This document shows, in pieces, positions 1 to 10,806 of a stretch of DNA of 64,000 nt (positions are counted from its first letter, which is position 1; each line of letters opens with the position of its first letter). The DNA comes from Enoplolaimus lenunculus (lineage: Eukaryota > Nematoda > Enoplea > Enoplida > Thoracostomopsidae). The notes beneath the pieces are model-generated. The model did no database searches and was not told where the DNA came from. It saw nothing but the letters and a program-made list of their open reading frames with translations. A program made the translations under genes and the position numbers. The stretch covers positions 62,001 through 126,000 of the forward strand of contig JASANG010002367.1 in NCBI GenBank assembly GCA_030248215.1. Reading direction: 5' to 3'.

Positions 1-2911
1 AATAATCAAACATTCCGAAGACGAAAGAAAATCCGGATCTGGAGAACTGGCGCAAGGATATTTGGTTGGCCTTGTTGTGTCGGAAGAACGTCGATTGGAA
101 GTAACGAATTGTTTTCCCATCGCAAAAGTTACTGGCGATGATGAAGACGCACAGGCTGAAACCGGTACTAAAACCAAAACTTCCTTAATATTTCTAGTGT
201 TCACTCAATATATTTTTTACATTTTTATACGCTGTAGGTTATAAGGGCCATTCATTTTTGTTTGTTTGGGGTGGTCAATGTGTCACTTGCGGTGTTTGCT
301 TGCAACGAACTGGTAGAAAATAAGTGTTTACGGCGAAATGCGCTAATGGCACATATTTAGGTATAAATAAACACGAACAAACAAAACAGCCAGCGTTGTG
401 CTGTTCAGTTATTTTTGTTTACTGTTTATTTCATAGAATATTAGTTTTTCTTTTTGAAACATTGTAACGCATCGAAGTCAAATTAGATTAAAGTTAAGTA
501 TTAGTTGGTTTTTAATTTCCTTGCGCTCGGTTCGATGGATACATACATTTATATTTTGTTTTCAGCTTCGCATCAGCCGTCGATGTTGAAAAAGTTTCAA
601 CAGGTCAATATTGACTATCTTTTGGTCGGATTTTATCAAAGTTCTCCGTTTGGTGCATGCTTCACAGAAACATTTGTCGAATCTGTATTCGACTATCAAT
701 CGACTGTAGAAGATAGCGTCGTTTTAGTTTATGGTACATTAATTTTAGCTATTATTTTTTAGCATGGGTGCCGTCAGATATATCAGTGCCGCAGCCGAGT
801 TAAGAATAAAAATCTGGTATAATATAAAATACCGGAGCTGAATACGTCTTGCGCGACTTTGCAAACTGAGATGTTTTCGTTTCAGATCCGATAAAGACCA
901 GTCAAGGAATTTTGACCATAAAGGCGTATCGGTTGTCACCACAGGCCATGAAGTTGTGTTATAAAGATTTCTCGTCTGAGAGGTAAGCATCTCTTAACGA
1001 ATTAGTCGGTTGAACCGGTGACGTTTGGAATTATAAATCTCTCTATGCAGTGAGTTTTGACCACATCTGTAAAAAATTTAAATAAAAGTCAATTACGCAC
1101 TGGAATTGAGTAACATACTCTCTTGAATGCGGATTTATCAAGATCATCTTCCACAGCATTGTCCGTTTTCATAATCATTGACTGGAAAAGGTTTAAACAG
1201 CGTGTATATTTATTTTGGTTCGGAACGAAAAGTTAACGAAAAGCATTTGTTTAATCAACCACGACATACTCCAATTATCTGGTGATTCATGATACTACAA
1301 CAATTAGGATAAAGGCACATCATGGTGAAACTGAGTAAACGTTAAAATAGTGTTGTATTTGTTTGTTCGGGCGTGAACAGATGTTGTATTTGTTTGTTCG
1401 AGCGTGAACAGGACATGCATTTTGTTTCAGTATAAAACGATTTGGTTTATCGTATGAAAATTTATTCGAAGAACTGCCGGTCACTATCAAAAATTCGCAC
1501 TTGGTCAACATTGCACTGTGTGAACTTGCGTTATTAAACAAATCCAGTGCTTCGAAACCTCAATTTCTTGACCTTGGAGGAGGGTATGTTTGACGTTTTT
1601 CATTTCAACTTCGTTTCATTTGTGTCTTAAATACAATACACCATCAATCGGAATTGATTTTTATAATATGTGAACAAGGCTTTTAAAATGTGTACTCACA
1701 GTAAGTATAACTATAGACTTGTGCTAACGTTTTTGCGTTACCACTCGATTTGTGAAAGTGAAATATGCGATTAACCACAGGTATTTAATTAAGCAACCAG
1801 CATAATATTGTTTCGAAGGCTTTGATTGCACGATAGCTTAAATTGCAGTCATGTATCAAAGCTCAGTATTAATTGAAATTAGCAGGAAGACTGAACCCGA
1901 TTTTTTGCTTTATGTCCGATGTCGTGACACCATGAAGTGTTTGCTATTTACGTCTAAAAGACGTTATTTATTGTATTTATAATTTGATGCAACTTAGCTC
2001 ACTGCCAACGGTGGCGTCCTTGCGGACATGTAGTTTATGAACAAAAAGCTTAAATTTCTTCTCTCGTCCAAGTGTCTTTAGTCTGACTTTTGAGCTTTAG
2101 CGGAAATATGGAAAGATCTATTCGTCAATTAATGACGCACGTCGACACGCTGAATCAAGAGGTGATCAAATACAACCGGTATATGGTCAATAAACAAAAA
2201 CACGACGCCCACCGTGAAAATCAAATTCAGAAACGGGTAATTTGAAAAATGTTTTCTTTTAGAACTGCTCAAAATATGTTGTCGGATACAAGTCCTGCTT
2301 CATAATAGATCCTGTTTAACAGGTCGATTTAAACATTTGTGGTAGTTTTAAGTTTGATAAGTTTTAATTTCAATGTAAAGTGAAATCTGACATTTTTATA
2401 GTTTTTATAGCGGCTAGAAAATGAAAATCGACGTTCGCGAGGTGAAGAACCAATTTTGGAAGAAGATTTCACCAACACGCTAAAACCTTTGATAGTTCCA
2501 AGCATGTTGGATAGTTTTTTGGCGGCTTCGGATATCAACGCACATGCAGATCACGTGTTATCGGTATGATTTTAGCTCAAGGCCAAAGTTTCAGGCAGGG
2601 GTTTTTCCCGGCGTTATAACCAATATTGACCGCTGTTTGGGTTTTAATATGCATTATTGCTGTGCATCAAAAAGAAAGTTGTGGGGTAAGAAGAATAGAA
2701 TTTACGAAGAGCTGTTACCAATCTGTGTCGAAGGTTTGCCCCACCCCCTAATAAGACGCTCTTAGTTTGTTATTTTAAGCGTAGTTTTCTTTCAGTTGAA
2801 TCAACATTAATTCGCGTGTTATTTTTTTAGATTGCCACGCAAAACCTTGGCAAGCTATTTATGGCCGAAGCAGTCATTGAAGAGAAGCGTGAAAGAACAA
2901 TGTCAACTTAA
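1..2911 (+). CDS. eif3h: Eukaryotic translation initiation factor 3 subunit h (5' end outside window)
   Basis: Seven exons: <1..164, 566..733, 886..982, 1431..1583, 2101..2236, 2411..2563, 2831..2911; all have GT-AG borders and compatible phases. The product is a non-catalytic MPN-domain subunit of the eIF3 complex that loads the 40S ribosome in the cytoplasm. In order I read [19 protein letters not shown] (MPN core), [52 protein letters not shown], a helical segment [29 protein letters not shown], and the C-terminus [15 protein letters not shown]. Each matches, in order, the corresponding block of animal eIF3h as I recall it. The C-terminal half lies downstream of the MPN fold and is charged and helical. 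The first coding exon(s) are beyond the left edge. A possible poly(A) signal AATAAA lies at 3023-3028. A 31-bp tandem duplication sits in intron 3, just before the 1431 acceptor. Confidence 0.96.
1351..1411 (+). repeat. 31-bp tandem duplication in eIF3h intron
   Basis: Two near-identical copies containing TTGTATTTGTTTGTTCG and GCGTGAACAG lie back to back, ending about 20 bases before the exon acceptor at 1430. It looks like a recent local duplication. Confidence 0.85.
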
Positions 2912-3361
2912 CCTTGATCTGTTTTGTGAAAAATATAACGCGGTACTCGTGATTTCGTGCTTCGTTACCACAATCGCTAATAATGAAAACCGTCTATCCG
3001 GTTTTGAGTTCTGCATAACAGCAATAAATGTACGCGTTTATATGTTGTGTTGCACGGTTCTTAATGGGTTTTAAAATTTTTGCTGGTGATAAAGATGAAA
3101 TACTTTATATAATTTCCGTTGCTTGTTTGCGAACAACCGGTATTTCTTTTGCTTGTGCAGGTAATTTAAGCTGTTGGGAGATAAACTTAAGATTGCGCTC
3201 AATGCGCAAAATGACTCCTTATAGTTTATGCACATCAAATGCGCAGTATCAATGTTCCTAAGAATACGCAGAAAGAAAAAAAAGGCGGATACATCTAAAT
3301 TAAGATTTTGGAAGAATTTCGTGTTTTTTATTTCATTCGCGCAATTTAGCATATCAGTAAG
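2912..3361. other. eIF3h 3' flank, no gene seen
   Basis: This AT-rich sequence holds the candidate poly(A) signal at 3023-3028. Short open frames occur on both strands, but none resembles a protein or has convincing splice structure. The last 8 bases (3354-3361, TCAGTAAG) are the target duplication of the next element. Confidence 0.6.
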
Positions 3362-3714
3362 CAGGGTGCAACCGGAGGTGAAAAATACAGGACCCGGAGG
3401 TCAACGAACCCTGTTGTAGCCGGAGCTGGAGGTGAGGCGAAATTAGGTAGCAAAAATGATGGTTAATTAATAAACTTTAGCCAATATCTGCAACATGTTG
3501 TTAACTTGTTTGGTTTTACGCTGTTTCTGGGAAATTTCAGAAATTCATTCCTTAAAATTGTGACAAAAGTAAAACGAGTAACGCTAAACAGATAAATTTT
3601 GTAAAATGATGCAAAATTTTGCTTCCGAAATTGCCGGAACCTCCGGCAAAAATCTGCCGAAGCCGAAGGCCGATTTTCTGTAGGAGCCGGAGGCAGACCT
3701 CCGGTTGTATCCTG
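3362..3714 (+). mobile_element. hAT-type MITE, CAGGGTGCAACCGGAGG family, copy 1
   Basis: A 353-bp element with terminal inverted repeats CAGGGTGCAACCGGAGGTG and CCTCCGGTTGTATCCTG. It is flanked by TCAGTAAG (3354-3361) and TCAGTAAC (3715-3722), a 7/8 match. An 8-bp duplication and CAGGG-like ends are hallmarks of the hAT superfamily. No transposase is inside. The interior is AT-rich, and both ends decay into GGAGCCGGAGG words. Confidence 0.85.
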
Positions 3715-4050
3715 TCAGTAACTAATAGAAATTGCGAGAGATATGTGTAATTTATAACTGATTCTTAGCGTACAAATACCGGTTATACCCTACAGTTGGC
3801 TTTTTAACACGAATCTATACATGGTTAGAATGAGTTAGTTACGTTGTTTCGTTATTAATTTTATTTGACCGAGTAAAAATTTGCTCTTGTTGTTGTATCT
3901 TGAGCGTATCATGCATAGAGCTTGCAACCTACTTCAGCTACTGATTGTAGAACATAAAGCATTTTTTCGAAACAGTTCTGTTGACATATGTATTGCACAT
4001 TGTTTCTGAAGGTTACATTATTTATTTTGAAGAATGCATATAACTTTCAT

Positions 4051-4141
4051 GGTGCAACCGGAGGTGAAAAGTGCCGGAGCCTGAGGTCAACGAAACTAAC
4101 CGGAGGTGACGCGAAATTAGGTAGTAAAAATGATGGTTAAT
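4051..4141 (+). mobile_element. hAT-type MITE fragment (left part)
   Basis: The segment from GGTGCAACCGGAGGTG through ATGATGGTTAATTA matches the left end of the full copy at 3362. It then breaks off at the border of the GGCAGCTCCCC/minisatellite block. No right end was found in register. Confidence 0.7.
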
Positions 4142-4590
4142 TACTTCAGGGGGGCGGCAGCTCCCCTGAGAATTCAATTAAAGAAAATTTTTCCATATGG
4201 AGGAGGATTTCCTTGCGGGCCCAGCTGTCCCTCTGTTCCAACTGTCCCGCTGTCGAACTGTCCCGCCGTCGAACTGTCCCGCCGTCGAACTGTCCCGTTG
4301 TCCAACTGTCCCGCTGTCCAACTATCCCAGCTGTCCAACTGTTTCGATGTTCAACTGTGCCGCTGTCCAACTGTCCCGCTGTCTAAGTGTCCAACTGTTC
4401 CGCTGTCGAACTGTCCCGTTGTCCAACTGTCCCGCTGTCCAACTATCCCAGCTGTCCAACTGTTCCGATATTCAACTGTCCCGTGTGTGTACTCTTGGTA
4501 CATTGCTGTTCCAGGAAAATGGGACGGCCTTTACGGTAACATTGGCCCTGGTAACCATAGAGGCTCTGCTCTGTAGTCTCCGATGAAACC
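4142..4590. repeat. 16-bp minisatellite with conserved 3' flank
   Basis: About 17 imperfect copies of a unit close to AACTGTCCCGCTGTCC run from about 4220 to 4490. They are followed by TACATTGCTGTTCC, then an AAATGGG and GTAACATTGGCCC stretch. The same 3' flank follows the different minisatellite at 5460-5700, so the arrays appear to be internal expansions inside one repeat family. Open frames across it are repeat artefacts. Confidence 0.8.
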
Positions 4591-5454
4591 GTAAGTCCAC
4601 CGGATTTCCTTAGTTTTGTACTAACCATAATTCACTAAAATACAACCAAAGTGAAACTGCAGTGCAGTTTTTACGTTAGTTGAAACTGTTCTAAAGTTAT
4701 TCCCAGTTGGATGCAGTGTGTAACCTTTTGAAAAGATCAGCTTCGCATATGATTTTTCGCACTGGACTCCAGGTATGTTTCTCAGTTTAGCAACACCCAT
4801 ATGTGGTGGGGTGGATTTGACCGTTCCACGAGGCAGGTGTGCCATATTTCCACTCTCCATATTTCCACTCCCCCCTTCCTAGTGCCATATGTTCTTCCTG
4901 TCGTACTTTCCCGCTAGCTACATGTTTTCATCTGCCATACTCTTTCACTTTCCGAAAAGGGTGAGACCGGTTGTTAAAATACCTGATACCGGAACCGGAG
5001 AAAAATAACGGACTTTCTACAGAAATCGGAGCCGGATGAACAACCAAGTAATGCAACGCAAGTTTGATTAATTTGTTGAAACAGTGACAAGTATATAACA
5101 TTTTTATATCTGGATCTCCGAAATTAAGTTTTATGTTTTTCAGTTTCCGAACTTAAAGTTTTTATCACTGAACTACTGTAGTGACGCGAATAAAAGAAGG
5201 GGCTGATATTTATTTGGCCTCTCCAGAGGGTTCCCCCAGCAACATTAAGGGACCCTAAGCAAGATGGAGGGCTGCCGCACCCCCAAGCCCCCCGCACTAA
5301 GCGGTTCTCGCACTTAAAGCTGCAAAGACAGAGTAAAAAAATTTGTCATTGCTTTGTGTGGGGGTTTGGGGGTCGACAGCCCCTGGAAAATGTAATAAAA
5401 CAAAATGTTTTTGTTTCACAGTTCTATACATTTGCCCAGTACACACTGCCAAAA
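4591..5454. other. Repeat debris, no gene
   Basis: Non-coding sequence holding an ACCGG-rich hAT-MITE remnant around 4970-5040 and, near 5188-5260, a piece with GACGCGAATAAAAG, CTGATATTTATTTGG and CCTCTCCAGAGGG. The latter matches the right end of the TGACCCGAATAAG MITE at 14978-15395. I see nothing else. Confidence 0.5.
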
Positions 5455-5740
5455 ACATAGGTTTGGAGCTGTCCCGACCGACCCAGCAAAAATATCGGTT
5501 TGAAGCTGTTTCGACCAACCCAGCAAAAATAAAGGTTCGAAGCGGTCCCAGCTGCCCCGACCGACCCAGCAAAAATACGGGCTCGAAGCTGTCCCGACCG
5601 ACCAAGCAAAAATACTGCCTCGAAGTTGTCCCGACCGACCCATAACAAACAGGTTGAAGCTTTCCCGACAAACCCAGCAAAAACGTTTCGTTCCGGGTAT
5701 ATTGCTGTTCCGTGGGTAAATGGGGCACCTCTCAGAGTAA
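5455..5740. repeat. About 39-bp minisatellite (GTCCCGACCGACCCAGCAAAAATA unit) with shared 3' flank
   Basis: Six imperfect copies of a unit whose core is CTGTCCCGACCGACCCAGC followed by AAAAATA. They are followed by TATATTGCTGTTCC, AAATGGGGCACC and GTAACATGGG. This flank matches the one after the 16-bp minisatellite at 4490-4560. The minus-strand open frames (5297-5874) are read-through of the repeat and are not counted as genes. Confidence 0.8.
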
Positions 5741-6096
5741 CATGGGTCAAAAGAACGTATATACCTATACAATTCTACAGAGGTGTTTTTGTTATTTATG
5801 CATTTTAGCTGTTCGTTGGTACTCGGTTTAAAAACAATGCCATTGACTGAATTTATTTTACATGAAACTAACATATTTTCGGATGATAACTTTTCTGTTC
5901 TTTACGTTTGTTATTAATTTGCTTTTAAAAGGTACCGAATGCGTAAAGGACGTGAGAAGGTAAATTTTATATTGTACAGCATAAAAATACATCAACTACA
6001 AAAGTCGCCCATGATCGGTTATTTTGTTAAATTATGTCAGATTGGGCACGTTTATTTCGTGTATCCCCATGGTTTGGCTTGAAGTAGTGACTTGTG
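5741..6096. other. Intergenic, nothing recognised
   Basis: AT-rich sequence without splice-supported exons on either strand. The TG at 6095-6096 is the left target duplication of the fold-back element. Confidence 0.5.
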
Positions 6097-6300
6097 CACT
6101 GTAAAAAATGGTGAGTCAAATTGACTAAATAGGCTCTACGGGACTACACAAACTGAGTCAAATTCGACTCCGCCAGAGTCAAACGTGCGACTCAGTGAGC
6201 CGAATTTGGCTCTGGCGGAGTCGAATTCGACTCAGTTTGTGTAGTCCGTCGTAGAGCCTATTTCGGAGAGAGTCAATTTGACTCACCATTTTTTGCCGTG
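6097..6300. mobile_element. Fold-back MITE (CACTG ends), copy 1
   Basis: A 204-bp element in which nearly the whole length is one inverted repeat. It runs from CACTGTAAAAAATGGTGAG to the reverse complement ACTCACCATTTTTTGCCGTG and is flanked by TG on both sides. The interior is a string of GAGTC/GACTC words, including several TGAGTCA/TGACTCA. The CACTG terminus and 2-bp duplication resemble the CACTA/Mirage (CMC) group, but with no transposase the class is an inference. Three relatives lie at 20182, 25402 and 32771. Confidence 0.9.
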
Positions 6301-7235
6301 TGGGCTGACCGCAGGCATCCACATGCTTTATTTCTGAAGCTACATGTGTATAAATAAGTAGGGTTCCCGTTGTAACTGTAGCAACCTGAAACACGTTTTG
6401 TCCCTATTAGCGGGTAACATTTTGTATGCACGTTGATACGCTATCAAATTCAAAACATTAAAATTGTTTGCTATCCTTCTGATGTGCCATATGGTATGAT
6501 ATTCGAAATATTGTCTGTCAATATCATATGACATGTCTTAAAATGTGTGCGAGGTTGTGGTAAACTAGCCGGAATGTCAAGTAGAATGTCATATGAATAG
6601 TAAATTTAAAAATTTTAATCCAATGACATGTGGCATTCACACTTTGTTGTCGTATCCGGTATTAGATCAAAACATTTTATGTTAATATTGAATCAACATG
6701 GGAAAACGTGCTCCGGACTTCACCAGTTATAACGGGAATCTGGCATGATAAGTTGAATTTTTAATGTTTGTGTTTTCTACGTTTTAATTTATGAACAAAG
6801 AATGTAAAGTTTTAATTTATATATACCTGCATGCCATGGTGTTACTAGAGACTGGAGGTGATAAACACCGTAGCCAGATGTCAGCTAATTTTGTTGGAAT
6901 TGAAACAAAACTTAGATACTTAAAATTATGTTGATTTTCAAAATTTTAACATCAATCTGCAAAGTCTTGTCAAAAATCTTGCCTTTTTTGATAATTTTCT
7001 GCAACAATTTAGTGTTTTAAATTTCTTCATACCTAGAAAAACTCAGTAACGGGCACACATTTTACAAAAATGCAAAAGAAAAATTAAGTACTAAAATTTT
7101 CGTGCTCGGAGCCGGAGGAGGACATTCAGTTGTACATTGTTCGACGTTATCCGGAATTGCTACGGTTAAAAACCATTCGAGTAACTTCTTTGTACAGATA
7201 ACTAGGTGCACAGCGTGTTCTGTTTTTAGTACTAT
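6301..7235. other. Intergenic with degraded hAT-MITE
   Basis: From about 6843 (GACTGGAGGTGATAAACACC) to about 7140 (GGAGCCGGAGGAGG...CAGTTGTACATTG) there is a degenerate relative of the CAGGGTGCAACCGG MITE. The rest is AT-rich with no supported gene. Confidence 0.5.
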
Positions 7236-7458
7236 GGGTGGTGCTATACTTGTCGTCCGGCACCTGTCCGGCGCCGTCCGTCACCGTGCACCAGGGTGCG
7301 GTATCGTACATGAATTACTGAATACCGTACGGGTGACGGACGGCGCCCTGCGTGTAACGGACGGTGACGGACGATGTTATAATGGTGAAGGACGGTGACC
7401 GTCGGTGCTGTACGGATGTACGACGGCGCCGTAAGTCAGCAAAAGTATAGCACAATCC
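7236..7458. mobile_element. Small TIR element with CGGCGCCGTCCG/GACGGACGG interior
   Basis: The ends GGGTGGTGCTATACTTG and AAGTATAGCACAATCC form a terminal inverted repeat. The GC-rich interior is built from GGCGCCGTCCG, GTCACCGTGC and their complements, so it can fold on itself. Related pieces occur near 20732-20880 (ending GTCAAGTATAGC) and near 41823-41850 (GGCGCCGTCCGG). Confidence 0.65.
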
Positions 7459-7635
7459 TATATCGTCAATTCCGTTTTTAATGCTAACACTATGCTAAAA
7501 AGGTTTTGCGGTACTTTTTTTATCACGGACGTTGTACGAGAACTTCGCAATTGCAACAGCTTATGCGGCATATACCTGATATTTGCATAAAATGAGTTTT
7601 TAAATATTGTTAAACATTCATTTCATTAATATGTC

Positions 7636-9129
7636 TCAAGCTCGTTGGCAGACTTCATGAAATCCCTGCTGGTTGCAGTAGTCGGTAGAGCAAACGTAAC
7701 TGAACAATATATGTCGAAATGGATTGTATTCACTGCATTGAACGCCTAGTTTTTGATAGCCAGAGCAGGTAAGCCGTGTACAGTCGGGTTGTTGGTTTTG
7801 AATTGACGCTGCCGGTCCAATATTCCAGCCACAGCCTCGATTGATTTGACCCCGGGGAGTCAAGTAGCGTACGCAAGCCGGTGTGATTGCAATTTTGGAT
7901 ACATCTTGGTTTCGTGGTAGGCTAGCTGTCCTGAACTACTTATGGCGATGTTAATTGTAAGAAGTTGAATAACACGTTCAACTTTCATTATTTAATTCTT
8001 TAAAGTTTACATTAAACATGCTGTAATAGACACGCCCCTATCAGACGGCAATGAAATTGCCACACATTTTGATGTGACAAAATTTCTGCAAAATGGTTTA
8101 TCAGCGTATCTGAAAGGCTTGACTGTATCTTCAACGCGATATATCCTTCCTTGAATCGTAGTATTTATACCTGCCCCTTACAGAAATATCAAAATGTTCT
8201 AATATTAGCCTGTATCGTAACGCTTTATTCGCCAACCCGTATCTCCAAGCTAATTTTGCCTCATAATTCGATTATTCAAACACATCTATTGCATGGAGCA
8301 ATGAATTTTATTTGGCAGCGCGCATGCGCCCCTACCTAAAACCCTGAAACTTTGGTGGTACTGCTGGAAACATTGCTTTATGGCTTAAATTTTTGAGATG
8401 AAATTTTTTCTAAGACTTGAAGACATGTGCGATGTGCTAAATTTTTAACTGCTTTTAATGTTTATCCACGAAATAGAAAAACCATTTTTTGCAAACCAAG
8501 ATATTGTTGTAAAAGGTGTTTTTATGACATGAAACACGGCATCTTAACTTTTGTCGTTTGTTTTTATATTATTTTTACCTTGTGATGAAACTGAGTATAT
8601 ATATATTTGTTAAATTTATCGATTATCCTAGTTATAGTTTTCGAAATCCGAGCAGACGACAATTGTTTCGACTTTGAGTGGGAACACTTGAAGATATTTT
8701 TATATTGATAACGCTTGTACGACCATAATACGTATTTTGCATGCGGATTCGAAAAGTTTGGTTTGTAAACAACCGTGTGAAGATGCATGCATGAATCTGA
8801 CACAAAAAACGCTCATGTGCCACTATCACATGCTTTTAAACCTTGGTATTATAAATTTTGCAACCATTATGAAATTGTATTTTCTTAATCAGCAAAATAT
8901 TTTGTTTTACGACTTACCGACACTGTGTTCCAGGGGCACACATATCTTCAGTTACTTCACACATTCCTTCGACACATTGAAACACACTCAACGCTTGGCG
9001 GGTGTCTTCTGTGCCATTCGCTTTCATTTCTTCAATAAATGATTGCCAATTTTCGTTACAATAACATCGTAAACCGGCTACTGAGAGCGACTGTAGTCCA
9101 AGTATAAATATGTAAATGTTCAAATTCAT
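7636..9129 (-). CDS. Secreted Ly6/uPAR-type three-finger protein
   Basis: Two exons on the minus strand, 9129..8918 (donor CG|GTAAGT) and 7930..7636 (acceptor TTCAG), join in phase to give about 168 residues. It starts with a clear signal peptide (MNLNIYIFILGLQSLSVAG) followed by RCYCNENW. Cysteines are spaced as in the Ly6/activin-receptor fold: CYC, C-x4-C, C near residue 65, GCGW, DCTRLTC, QC and the terminal box CSTDYCNQ, which fits the family's C-x-x-D-x-C-N signature. After this box only about ten polar residues follow, so there is no GPI signal and a secreted form is predicted. The exact second-exon start is less certain (acceptors at 7930 or 7921 both keep phase). Such proteins bind receptors or modulate signalling in animals; the ligand here is unknown. 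Confidence 0.8.
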
Positions 9130-9328
9130 TACTGTTTTACGGTGAGATCGAACGTTAAATCACACGAAACGTTTTGTTATAAGCTTTTTTTGAGTCGCTT
9201 ATTTCAATAATTTTTGTTTAATTATCAAGGTTTTAGTATAAGTTTAATTTACTGTAAATTCTACGTAAAATGCTGAAAATGACCAATGACAGCCAAAGTT
9301 TAATGGTTCAGTTTGTAGAATTAGGCTT
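9130..9328. promoter_or_regulatory. Upstream region of the Ly6 gene
   Basis: AT-rich sequence immediately 5' of the minus-strand Ly6 start codon at 9129. No TATA box or other named site is clear, and it is listed only because any promoter must lie here. Confidence 0.25.
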
Positions 9329-9462
9329 GGTTCTTGTACACGTTCCTCCCCAGACTTAGGTTTAAAGGCTTAGCTAAACCTAAGCATAAGTGTAAAGCTT
9401 TACCTAAGCCTAACCGTAAGTCTAAACCTTAACCTGAAATGTGCGGAAAGTGTACGAGAGCC
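9329..9462. mobile_element. Mini TIR element with telomere-word core
   Basis: The ends GGTTCTTGTACACGTTCC (9329-9346) and the complement of GGCTCTCGTACACTTTCC (9445-9462) pair in 15 of 18 positions. Between them lie only degenerate CCTAAG/TTAGG words such as ACCTAAGCCTAACCGTAAG. The flanking octamers TTAGGCTT and TTAGATTC are only partly alike. The core resembles the nematode telomere unit TTAGGC. Confidence 0.6.
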
Positions 9463-9969
9463 TTAGATTCAATTGCAATGCAGGAGCACTTTCAGTTCTT
9501 GATTTTATAACGCTAAGAACAAACTTACATTTGACTGAATATAATTACTAATAACAAACAAGACGGACTTAGGTATGTAATGCTAGTTAGTGCTGCGTCG
9601 TAGATTCGCTCAGATATATCTCGTCTAAGCGTACCACAAGAAAACGCAAAACTCTTCCAGCTTAGTTATGTTATTTGTGCCAAATACCATGGAACTGATT
9701 GGCTTAATTTTACGTATTTTTTCTGTCATACATGTGTTGTGAATGTTTGCATGTGCCCGTGTATGTTTACGATCTCTATTGTGTTACTATAACGCTGGAA
9801 AATTTGATACGGAGCAAGTGTTATTTTAGGGGCGTAAAGTATCTCATCGTGTTTCTATTCCTAAACATAAGCCTAAGCTTTAGCGTAAAAATAAGCCCAA
9901 AACTAATGCTAAGCCTAAGTGAAAATAATGACTGGCCTTAATCCTAATCCACCTCTATTTTATACTATT
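9463..9969. other. Intergenic with second telomere-word tract
   Basis: No gene seen. About 9858-9950 holds another degenerate run (CATAAGCCTAAGC, ATGCTAAGCCTAAG, CCTTAATCCTAATCC). Confidence 0.5.
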
Positions 9970-9973
9970 GTGG

Positions 9974-10806
9974 TGACCCGAATAAGACGGCTGTAATAAG
10001 AGGAAGGTCCCCATTTTGAGTCCCAATCAATAGGAGTTCGTATCACTAATATAGAGTCCGTAAGAGGATAGTCCCTAAACCCTAATTAGAGACCATAAAT
10101 GTCAATATTGTCCCTAATTGTAGTGCATAAATAACTCCAGGCCCAAATACAGTTAAGTTCGCAACTTTAAAACATACTTAAATTTTGAAAGTAGTTACAT
10201 TCCTAAGTAGATATAACCTTGCATTATCGCTCAAGCTTTTGATACAAGACAAATAACCATTTAATTTAACGGATAATTATGGTAACGGACAGAGTGGAAT
10301 TTTACCGCGGGTACCCGCGCCTACCCGCGGGCACTCGCGCTTACTCGCGGGTAAAAATTTAAGTTGTAAGGTGGAAAACCTACACTAATCTGTTTTATTT
10401 CTGGTCAGGCGCAGCCCGTGCTTTATTTAGCTGGTTTTGAAATTTTGTTATTTGTAGTAAAGTTCGTTTGTAAAATTCATTGAAGGTGTATCGCAAAACT
10501 TCATTAAAGCGCGAATCACCAGCGATTTTTAAAATGCTGGTTTGACTTTAGGCGCGGGTAAAAGGTGGGTCGTGGGTAGATATTTTTTGCGCGGGTATGC
10601 CCGTTGGTAAAAAATTCTTGTTTGCGTGGGTAAAGCGCGGGTCGGGTGGAACAATCCTTACAAACTTCCTACTCTGGTACTAGGTATATCAGTAACGAAG
10701 GGTGGTGGAGCGTGGGTTAAAAATAAATAACAGTCCGTATCCGAATAACAGGAGTATCCTATGTATAACCTAAATAAATATCAGTCCCCCCTTTTATTCG
10801 GGTCAA
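9974..10806. mobile_element. TGACCCGAATAAG MITE interrupted by a second element
   Basis: The left end TGACCCGAATAAGACGG and right end CCCCCCTTTTATTCGGGTCA are inverted repeats. Body sequence such as ATTTTGAGTCC...AATAGGAG, TTAGAG..CATAAATGTCAAT and GGTGGAGCGTGGGTT matches the uninterrupted copy at 14978-15395. The extra length is a foreign block at about 10300-10650 rich in ACCCGCGGGTA words, giving a nested arrangement. Confidence 0.8.
10300..10650. mobile_element. CCCGCGGGTA-rich element inserted in the MITE
   Basis: The two flanks are composed of (T)ACCCGCGGG/GCGCGGGTA words in opposite orientation, with an AT-rich middle, forming an imperfect inverted repeat. It splits the surrounding MITE, so it is the younger insertion. 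A related block is at about 22580-22700 (TTCCCGCGGGTAGG, TACCCGCTGGTAAA). Confidence 0.6.

Noticed and set aside
4130-4586. Overlapping open frames of about 130-148 codons on the plus strand
   Set aside because: They are translations of the 16-bp minisatellite (repeats of LSRCPTVPLSNC type) with no splice or homology support.
5297-5874. Minus-strand frames of 108-152 codons
   Set aside because: Read-through of the roughly 39-bp array (GSVGTA.. and GRSGQL.. repeats); the three frames overlap each other.
9858-9950. Interstitial true telomere array
   Set aside because: The TTAGGC words are too degenerate and scattered to be a fused chromosome end; MITE cores explain them better.
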